The position numbers and the translations under genes were made by a program. A DNA stretch of 11,695 nucleotides, taken from NCBI GenBank assembly GCA_016875255.1, contig VGRU01000103.1, positions 1-11,695 on the forward strand, given 5' to 3'. Shown here piece after piece: positions 6,564 to 11,695 of this stretch; the first letter of the stretch is position 1, and each line of letters begins with the position of its first letter. The stretch comes from Deltaproteobacteria bacterium. Its GTDB lineage: Bacteria > Desulfobacterota > BSN033 > UBA1163. The notes below the pieces were generated by a model. It made no database searches. It worked only from the letters and a program-made list of their open reading frames with translations, and was not told where the DNA came from.

Positions 6564-6835
6564 AGAACTCTCCCACTAAAATTTCGAAGAGACAAATTTT
6601 GCAACAGAGAGAATCACTCTCCAGAGAGAGATTGAAAAGCAGAAAATCGAACAAGAGCTAACGAAGGAGGCAGCTTCGAGGAGATACTGGGATATGGGCG
6701 GAGCTTAGAAAATGAGTTGTAGGGCAAATGGTGAGGTCATTTTTACAGGAGCCACTCCAAAATTTCAACTAAGAAGGGGATCGACTCAAATAAACAATAA
6801 AGCTATGATATCCGGCAGTTAAGTTTCTGATACCT
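6564..6835 (+). other. Unassigned intergenic stretch upstream of livH
   Basis: About 270 bp without a supportable gene. One stop-bounded frame without a start codon (6580-6708) reads as a charged, helical, coiled-coil-like peptide (ITLQREIEKQKIEQEL), then stops. It may be debris of another protein, but I do not recognise it. No terminator or clear sigma-70 promoter was found. Confidence 0.5.
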
Positions 6836-6840
6836 GGAGG
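6836..6840 (+). promoter_or_regulatory. Ribosome-binding site that decides the livH start
   Basis: GGAGG ends two bases before a TTG at 6843 and eight bases before a second in-frame TTG at 6849. Only the latter has normal spacing. Confidence 0.6.
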
Positions 6841-6848
6841 TTTTGTCT

Positions 6849-7733
6849 TTGTTCTGGCAGCAATTCGTCAACTGGATTAATCTGGGCGCCCTGTATGCCT
6901 TGATGGCCATTGGCTACACCATGGTCTATGGCATCGTCAAGCTTATCAATTTCGCCCATGGTGAAATCTTCATGTTTGGCGCCTTTTTCACCTGGTGGTT
7001 CATGACTGCCCTCTCCATCCCGTTTCCCCTTGCCTCTTTGATTGGAATTATGCTGGCCTCTATCCTGGGAGTAGGCATAGAACGCATCGCCTACCGCCCC
7101 CTTCGAAAGGCCCCGCGTTTTGCCATTTTGATCAGTGTCTTGGGCATGTCGATCTTCCTCCAGAACATGGCCCGGATCATCTGGGGAGCAGAATTTCAAA
7201 TCTTCGAGGTCGATTTTCCCTATCCCCCTATCCTTATAGGAAACGTGATCATTCCGGTTAAGAAAATTTTCATCCTACTGACATCCTTTGTCCTGATGGT
7301 GGCGCTGGCCATCTTCATCCAGAAAACCTACCTTGGCAAGGCCATGCGGGCAGCAGCCGCAGACCGAGAAGCCGCAGAGATGATGGGCATCAATGTTAAT
7401 AGCGTCATTACTTTGACCTTTGTGATCGGCTCGGCATTAGGAGCAGTGGCCGGTATTTTGTATGCCATCAACTATAACAGTATTGACCCGATCATGGGTT
7501 TTAATGCCGGAATGAAGGCTTTTGCTGCTGCGGTCTTAGGAGGAATTGGTAACATTTATGGGGCCATGTTAGGAGGGCTTCTGCTGGGGTTCCTAGAAGG
7601 AACCGGAACGGGTTATGTCTCCTCGATGTATCGGGATGCCTTTGCTTTTGGTTTGCTTATTCTTGTTCTTATTTTTAGACCACAAGGTCTACTCGGCGAA
7701 GGGAAATATGAAAAACCAATTAAGGTTAGATGA
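6849..7733 (+). CDS. livH: Branched-chain amino-acid-type ABC transporter permease LivH
   Basis: The inner-membrane permease of about 294 residues has around eight hydrophobic spans. It shows the LivH hallmarks LGALYALMAIGYTMVYG near the N-terminus followed by LINFAHGEIFMFGAF. A cytoplasmic loop, GKAMRAAAADREAAEMMGIN, carries the contact site for the ATPase. Near the C-terminus are FAAAVLGGIGNIYGAMLGG and RPQGLLGEG. LivH pairs with LivM to form the pore; the ATPases LivG and LivF power it. The TTG at 6849 is preferred from the GGAGG spacing; TTG 6843 is an alternative. The end overlaps livM by 26 bases, implying coupled translation. Substrates of this family include branched-chain amino acids, amides, urea and aromatic acids, so the ligand is open. 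The first 26 bases of this CDS and its ribosome site are echoed inside the pseudogene at 2482-2519. Confidence 0.93.
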   Translation: MFWQQFVNWINLGALYALMAIGYTMVYGIVKLINFAHGEIFMFGAFFTWWFMTALSIPFPLASLIGIMLASILGVGIERIAYRPLRKAPRFAILISVLGMSIFLQNMARIIWGAEFQIFEVDFPYPPILIGNVIIPVKKIFILLTSFVLMVALAIFIQKTYLGKAMRAAAADREAAEMMGINVNSVITLTFVIGSALGAVAGILYAINYNSIDPIMGFNAGMKAFAAAVLGGIGNIYGAMLGGLLLGFLEGTGTGYVSSMYRDAFAFGLLILVLIFRPQGLLGEGKYEKPIKVR

Positions 7734-8751
7734 CCACAAGGGAGGCTCTCAACCTAATGCAGTCTCCCCCCTTAAAAGCCCGCTCATAAAGGTGGCCGAG
7801 CTCTTTGGCTTCTCGAAATGGTATACAAAGGTCCTGATCATCATCTTCTGTCTATTGATTCCTTTTATCGTCCATAGCAACTACGCGATGCGGGTCATCA
7901 TTTACATAGGGCTTTACATCGTCCTGGCCTTGGGATTGAATGTGGTCATGGGTTTTACCGGACTACTCAACATTGGCCATGCAGCCTTCTATGCCATCGG
8001 CGCCTATACGACAGCTATCTTGATGGTCAATCATGGTGTGTCTTTCTGGCTCACTATTCCTATAGGAATGGTCTTAGGGATTCTCTTCGGCATTGTTCTT
8101 GGGTTTCCTACTCTGAGGGTAAGGGATGATTACTTAGCCATGGTCACCCTTGGCTTTGGACAGATTGTTTACATCGTAGCCAATAACTGGATGGGACTGA
8201 CCAAAGGCCCGAGAGGAATTCCAGGTATTCCGGCACCAACGATTGGTTTTTGGGACTGGAAGATCGTGATCGACAGCTACCCTACCTACTACTATTTAAT
8301 TTTATTCTTTGTCTTTTTAACGATTTATGCCTGTGTCAGGGTACGGAATTCGAGGGTCGGTTTAGCCTGGATGGCTATACGGGAGGATGAGGATGTAGCC
8401 GCTGTGATGGGGATCAACCTGGTTTATTACAAGACCCTTGCATTTGGATTTTCAGCCGCTCTGGGAGCTTTAGCCGGTAGCTTTTTTGCCGTGTTCCAAA
8501 CCTTCGTCAGCCCCAATAGTTTTACTATTCTGGAATCGGTCATTATCATTACAATCCCTATCCTCGGCGGGCTGGGAAGTATTCCTGGAACGATCATTGG
8601 AGCGATCATCATGATTGCTGCTCCTGAAATTTTCAGGGCGGCCAGTGAATATAGGATGGTAGCCCTTGGGGCATTCATGGTCTTGATGATGATCTTCAAA
8701 CCCGAAGGATTACTCGGAAAGAAATTATACGAACAGACCTACAAGGCTTGA
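7708..8751 (+). CDS. livM: Branched-chain amino-acid-type ABC transporter permease LivM
   Basis: The 347-residue second permease subunit has a short polar N-terminus of about 40 residues and then some 8-10 membrane spans. It contains the LivM signature ALGLNVVMGFTGLLNIGHAA, then FYAIGAYT, PTLRVRDDYLAMVTLGFGQI, the ATPase-contact loop SRVGLAWMAIREDEDVAAVM and the C-terminal GGLGSIPGTIIGAIIM. The ATG at 7708 is chosen because it gives a normal length and an overlap of 26 bases with livH. An upstream in-frame ATG at 7615 would overlap livH by 119 bases and add a leader typical of neither family. The stop is four bases before livG, so the genes are translated together. Confidence 0.92.
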   Translation: MKNQLRLDDHKGGSQPNAVSPLKSPLIKVAELFGFSKWYTKVLIIIFCLLIPFIVHSNYAMRVIIYIGLYIVLALGLNVVMGFTGLLNIGHAAFYAIGAYTTAILMVNHGVSFWLTIPIGMVLGILFGIVLGFPTLRVRDDYLAMVTLGFGQIVYIVANNWMGLTKGPRGIPGIPAPTIGFWDWKIVIDSYPTYYYLILFFVFLTIYACVRVRNSRVGLAWMAIREDEDVAAVMGINLVYYKTLAFGFSAALGALAGSFFAVFQTFVSPNSFTILESVIIITIPILGGLGSIPGTIIGAIIMIAAPEIFRAASEYRMVALGAFMVLMMIFKPEGLLGKKLYEQTYKA

Positions 8752-8755
8752 GGAA

Positions 8756-9529
8756 ATGATACTGCTCACGGTCCGGTCTTTGACAAAGAGGTTTGGCGGA
8801 TTGACCGCCCTCAACGGTCTTGATCTTCAGGTAACTCCCGGAGAGATCGTGGGAATCATCGGACCGAATGGCTCGGGAAAGACCACCTTCTTCAACGTCC
8901 TCACGGGGATGGTCCCGGCGGATGGAGGAGAGATTTATTTCAATGCGCTCGATAGGAACCTTTTAACTGAAAAAACTCATAGAATTATCGGAATGGGCAT
9001 TTCCAGAACCTTTCAGAACCAGCGGCCATTCAACAACCTGTCCGTGTTAGAAAATGTGATCCTCGGAGGACACTGTCGCACAAGAGGAGGAATCCTTTCG
9101 GCCCTATTGAATCTCTCCTGGGTTCGCAGAGAAAGGGAGGAACTCCGATCCCGGGCTCGTGAAGTGATGGCGATTTTCGGAGATCGCCTGCTCAGCATGG
9201 AGGATCAACCTGCGTGGACCCTTTCCTATGCCAATCGGCGACGCCTGGAAATTGCCAGAGCCTTGACCTCTAACCCTAAACTCCTCCTCCTGGATGAACC
9301 CACGGCAGGGATGAATCCTGCTGAATCGATACAGCTGGTCGAGAATATCCTCGGGATCAACAAGAAAGGTACAACCATCCTCATCATCGAACATGATATG
9401 AATGTCATGAAGCGTTTATGTGAACGGGTCATTGCTCTGGACTACGGAGAGAAGATCGTGGAGGGGACGTTTAACGAAGTCAGAAATCATCCAAAGGTCA
9501 TCGAGGCTTACTTGGGAAGGGAGCAATAG
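8756..9529 (+). CDS. livG: Branched-chain amino-acid-type ABC transporter ATPase LivG
   Basis: The 257-residue cytoplasmic ATPase couples ATP hydrolysis to LivHM transport. It shows Walker A GPNGSGKT (36-43), a Q-loop region RTFQNQRPF, Walker B LLLLDEPTAGM and the H-loop IIEHDMNVM. The signature segment reads LSYANRRRLEIARAL (156-170), where LSxGQ-type motifs have glycine as the fourth residue; this enzyme has alanine there and Arg in place of the usual Gln. I believe this occurs in a subset of LivG proteins, but from memory only. The start is four bases after livM, with AAGG at 8743-8746 as ribosome site. The stop TAG (9527-9529) overlaps the 8-bp target duplication of the adjoining insertion sequence by two bases, so the gene is intact although the element touches its end. 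Confidence 0.93.
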   Translation: MILLTVRSLTKRFGGLTALNGLDLQVTPGEIVGIIGPNGSGKTTFFNVLTGMVPADGGEIYFNALDRNLLTEKTHRIIGMGISRTFQNQRPFNNLSVLENVILGGHCRTRGGILSALLNLSWVRREREELRSRAREVMAIFGDRLLSMEDQPAWTLSYANRRRLEIARALTSNPKLLLLDEPTAGMNPAESIQLVENILGINKKGTTILIIEHDMNVMKRLCERVIALDYGEKIVEGTFNEVRNHPKVIEAYLGREQ

Positions 9530-9535
9530 AATTTT
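9528..9535 (+). repeat. Left target-site duplication of the ISL3 element (8 bp)
   Basis: AGAATTTT directly precedes the left inverted repeat and is repeated exactly at 10905-10912. Eight bases is the duplication size of the ISL3 family. Its first two bases are the last two of the livG stop codon. Confidence 0.93.
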
Positions 9536-9559
9536 GGGTCTTCTCCCAAATGAGTGGGT
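9536..9559 (+). repeat. Left terminal inverted repeat of the ISL3 element
   Basis: 24 bases that are the exact reverse complement of 10881-10904. It marks the left tip of the element, where transposase would bind and cut. Confidence 0.95.
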
Positions 9560-9573
9560 GATTTTGAGCCTTT

Positions 9574-10793
9574 TTATAGCGGGGGCAACATACACGTAAG
9601 CACTTTGAGGCGAATATACTCTTCGTCCCGAAGCCCATATGCCCGGCGCTGAATGACTCTGATCTTGTTATTCAGACCCTCGACGAAACCGAGGGATACT
9701 TTGTTTTCCGGTTTGCAGAAGATGGCGATCCCATCCCAGTGGCGCTCGATCATCTCGGCGAACTTCTCATACGGTTTGAGCCGTTGCCATTTTAAAGAGG
9801 CCTTCCAGTTGTTGAAGAACTTCCTGGCCCAGGTCTCTGACTGATAGTCCCATAACTGGCCGAACTGCTCTTTGAGCACATAAGCCGTGTTGAGCCGTTT
9901 GTTGGCCGCCAACAGTGTTTTCAAAGCTTTTCTCCCATCCGTCGAAAGATTCTCACGGTGGGAGAGAAGGGTGTATTTCTGGCCCTTGATGAATTTGCGA
10001 TCATCACCGGTGAGCCGAGCATATTCGCTCTTGCGAATCTTATCCATGGCTTCGTTTAAGTGCCTCAGGATATGGAACTTATCGTAAAGGATGGCAGTCT
10101 GAGGGGCGTGCTCCCGCGTAGCGTTTTCAAAGGGTTTCCACATGTCCATGAGCGCAAGCCGTATCCCTTTGGTTTTCGTGGGTCCGAGCCATTCATAGAA
10201 GAGCTTCAGGCTCTCCTCCGAACGGTCGGTCCCCCCGAACCAGATGGGCCGTCTCCTCTCCAGATCGCTGACGACGATCCGGTAACTGTGGCCCTTACGG
10301 ATGGAGATCTCGTCAATGCCGATGGTCTTGGGCCTGGGATTACCGGCACGGCGGAGTTTCTCCCGCATGTACTGCTTTTCGAGTTCCTTGACTGTCTTCC
10401 AGTCGAGACGGAGTTCTTTTGCAATATCTTTGACCGTTGCGGCTTCGCACCGCCTGCCGACGTAATAGGCGAAGCGCTTGGTATAAAACGGGCTGTCGGC
10501 CAGAAACGCCATCTTCTCCCGTTTCACGGTGCCGCACCTCCGACACTCGACGCGCCGGATGTCTAGTTCGAGGTATACTCTGGCCGCTCCGCAGGAGAGA
10601 TCACGAACCAAACGGGCCTTGCGGTCATAGAAGGCCGGCCGAGACGTACCGCAGACGCCACAAACAGTTTTTTTCCCCGCCGCAAGAGTCTGATGACTCG
10701 GGCATGGGGATCACCAAAGATGCCGTGAACGGTCCTCTTTGGCTTACAACCAGGGAAGCGATATAAATCGGAGAGAGTTCGTCTTTTGCACAT
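9574..10793 (-). CDS. ISL3-family transposase, two frames joined by a -1 shift at an A7 run
   Basis: A DDE transposase of about 406 residues if both frames are joined. The N-terminal part starts at ATG 10793 and reads LYRFPGCKPKRTVHGIFGDP, then RVIRLLRRGKK. The rest, including a zinc-finger-like region (CGVCG and later CRRCG), lies one base back. The catalytic part shows IGIDEIS (first Asp), MDMWKPFENAT and YDKFHI (second Asp region), and VEGLNNKIRVIQRRAYGLRDEEY (catalytic Glu), ending TCMLPPL. The frames meet at the seven A at minus-strand 10674-10668. In the starting frame this reads GGA AAA AAA CTG, that is A_AAA_AAA, a classical -1 slippery heptamer. Without the shift the starting frame ends at 10563. 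The downstream frame alone could start at TTG 10611 but would lack the N-terminus. Either the shift is programmed or one A has been gained or lost and the gene is inactive. Confidence 0.88.
10668..10674 (-). promoter_or_regulatory. Candidate -1 frameshift site in the transposase gene
   Basis: Seven A in phase A_AAA_AAA join the N-terminal frame to the catalytic frame. About 14 bases downstream on the minus strand, TGCGGT (10653-10648) and ACCGCA (10625-10620) could pair, enclosing the self-complementary GGCCGGCC. A GGGG run lies just before the slip site. A single-base sequencing or mutational error in the homopolymer is the rival explanation. Confidence 0.45.
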
Positions 10794-10858
10794 GTCCGAT
10801 TCATATCACATTTTCCCAAAAGCTTTCAAACAGAAAATCCGCTCCCAGAGATGGGTTT

Positions 10859-10864
10859 ATTATA
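10859..10864 (-). promoter_or_regulatory. Possible -10 box of the transposase promoter
   Basis: The minus strand reads a perfect TATAAT about 66 bases ahead of the transposase ATG. The -35 position falls at the inner edge of the right inverted repeat and has no good match, so the promoter would be weak, as is usual for insertion sequences. Confidence 0.35.
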
Positions 10865-10880
10865 TTTTTGCTGATTTTTT

Positions 10881-10904
10881 ACCCACTCATTTGGGAGAAG
10901 ACCC
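10881..10904 (-). repeat. Right terminal inverted repeat of the ISL3 element
   Basis: 24 bases, the exact reverse complement of 9536-9559, at the transposase-start end of the element. Confidence 0.95.
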
Positions 10905-10912
10905 AGAATTTT
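10905..10912 (+). repeat. Right target-site duplication of the ISL3 element (8 bp)
   Basis: AGAATTTT, identical to 9528-9535, lies directly outside the right inverted repeat. The DNA from here to livF (10913-11034) is the old livG-livF spacer and holds no gene. Confidence 0.93.
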
Positions 10913-11034
10913 CAATAGTGTTTCTCTTGACAGAAAGATGAATTTATGGGAGATACCGAAGTATTTTCCCAACTCATTGGATCCATTTTTAGCGGTTGCA
11001 TGATCTGGAATGAACAGGGGGGACGTGATCCGGT

Positions 11035-11695
11035 ATGAATAAGGTGATGCTGAAACTGACCGACGTGACGACCCATTACGGCCCTCTCCGGGTTCTGAAA
11101 GATGTGACGATCGAAGTGGGAGAAAAGGAAGTTGTCTGTCTCCTCGGAGGAAATGCTTCCGGAAAATCAACGACCATGAAGACAATTTTGGGAATCGTCA
11201 AACCGACCTCCGGTACGGTTGAATTCATGGGAGAACGGATCAATGGTTTTTACACCCATTCGATCATCCGGAAAGGAATTTCACCTGTTCCCGAGGCAAG
11301 GAGGATCTTCGCCCGTCTCTCCGTCATGGAAAACTTAGAGATGGGTGCCTTCATTCACCGCCGAAATCCAAACTATCGCATCGAAGAGGAGCTGGAAAGA
11401 GTTTTTGAGTTATTTCCGAGGCTGAAGGAACGGTTGAAGCAGGATGGGAGTACCCTGAGCGGGGGAGAGCAACAGATGCTCGCCATCGGTCGGGCCCTGA
11501 TGGCGAAACCCAAGATGATCATTATGGATGAACCCTCCATGGGCCTGTCCCCTAAGCTTGTCGATGAGGTCTTTCATATCATTCAACGGGTAAGCACGAT
11601 CGGGATTCCCATCTTTGTGGTTGAACAGAATTTGAAGAAGGCGCTTTCGATTGCCAACCGGGGATACATCCTCAACGGTGGGGAGATCGCTCTGG
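11035..11695 (+). CDS. livF: Branched-chain amino-acid-type ABC transporter ATPase LivF; 3' end outside the window
   Basis: The first 220 codons of the second ATPase of the Liv system, which pairs with LivG on the LivHM pore. It shows Walker A GGNASGKST (about 38-46), a Q-loop-region stretch PVPEARRIFARLSVMENLEMG, the full signature LSGGEQQMLAIGRALM, Walker B MIIMDEPSMGLSP and VEQNLKKAL. In VEQN a Gln takes the usual switch-His place, as is usual for LivF. About 15-20 residues are missing at the window edge. ATG 11035 has a purine run (GGGGGG, 11017-11022) 12 bases upstream; ATG 11047, preceded closely by AAGG, would give the more usual LivF start MLKLTDV and cannot be excluded. The gene belongs with livHMG but is now cut off from it by an insertion sequence. 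Confidence 0.92.
   Translation, partial: MNKVMLKLTDVTTHYGPLRVLKDVTIEVGEKEVVCLLGGNASGKSTTMKTILGIVKPTSGTVEFMGERINGFYTHSIIRKGISPVPEARRIFARLSVMENLEMGAFIHRRNPNYRIEEELERVFELFPRLKERLKQDGSTLSGGEQQMLAIGRALMAKPKMIIMDEPSMGLSPKLVDEVFHIIQRVSTIGIPIFVVEQNLKKALSIANRGYILNGGEIAL

Larger units (their letters stand above)
9536..10904 (-). mobile_element. Complete ISL3-family insertion sequence, 1369 bp
   Basis: The element is bounded by 24-base perfect terminal inverted repeats, at 9536-9559 (begins GGGTCTTCTCCC) and 10881-10904 (ends GGGAGAAGACCC), and is flanked by the 8-base duplication AGAATTTT. It carries one transposase gene on the minus strand, reading toward livG, with a stop 38 bases from the left tip. 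Perfect repeats and duplication imply a recent insertion. Before insertion, livG and livF were about 134 bp apart. The element now lies between them, antisense to the operon, and may reduce livF expression through polarity or read-through interference. Confidence 0.95.

Noticed and set aside
7615..7707. Longer livM starting at ATG 7615
   Set aside because: It would overlap livH by 119 bases and add an unusual leader; the ATG at 7708 gives the normal family length.
10060..10566. A 168-residue open frame on the + strand inside the insertion sequence
   Set aside because: It is the antisense shadow of the transposase gene, whose catalytic motifs are clear on the minus strand; no ribosome site or family similarity is seen.
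10826..11185. A 119-residue minus-strand frame across the right IS end and the start of livF
   Set aside because: It crosses the IS boundary and the target duplication, so it cannot be a conserved gene, and it is antisense to livF.

Overview
The window looks like part of an anaerobic bacterial genome, most likely a member of the Desulfobacterota (Deltaproteobacteria) or a close relative. This is inferred from three things: an oxygen-sensitive type of ferredoxin-dependent 2-oxoacid oxidoreductase, back-to-back TRAP and Liv uptake systems, and intergenic palindromes of the 'GTCATTCCG/ATGCCGGA' kind that I associate with that group. No rRNA, tRNA or CRISPR array was seen.

Layout, left to right on the + strand unless noted. 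(1) 1-2391: the 3' end of an FAD/NAD(P) oxidoreductase gene, then a gene fusing 4Fe-4S ferredoxin motifs to a thiamine-diphosphate (TPP) beta subunit. This pair resembles the epsilon (PadH) and beta (PadI) subunits of phenylglyoxylate dehydrogenase. (2) 2392-2818: a decayed second copy of the PadI-like C-terminus, containing a short stretch that matches the start of livH from this same window. (3) 2833-6068: a TRAP transporter (dctP, dctQ, dctM). Its binding-protein gene is separated from the membrane genes by about 380 bp of non-coding DNA holding a MITE-like element with terminal inverted repeats and several palindromes. (4) 6117-6563: a broken livK-type binding-protein gene, followed by about 280 bp of unassigned DNA. 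(5) 6849-9529: livH, livM and livG, tightly packed and partly overlapping. (6) 9536-10904: a complete ISL3-family insertion sequence with 24-bp perfect terminal inverted repeats and an 8-bp target duplication. It landed exactly at the livG stop codon, and its transposase (minus strand) is split by a -1 frame change on a run of seven A. (7) 11035-11695: livF, cut by the window edge.

Read together, the region is a transport-plus-oxidation locus for an organic acid. TRAP and Liv systems would bring in a carboxylate, possibly an aromatic or branched acid. The 2-oxoacid:acceptor oxidoreductase would convert a 2-oxo acid to its acyl-CoA (phenylglyoxylate to benzoyl-CoA in the characterised homologue). 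The substrate here is inference. The region has been reshaped by duplication, deletion and insertion: a gene-tail pseudogene, a dead livK, a MITE-like insert between dctP and dctQ, and an IS between livG and livF.
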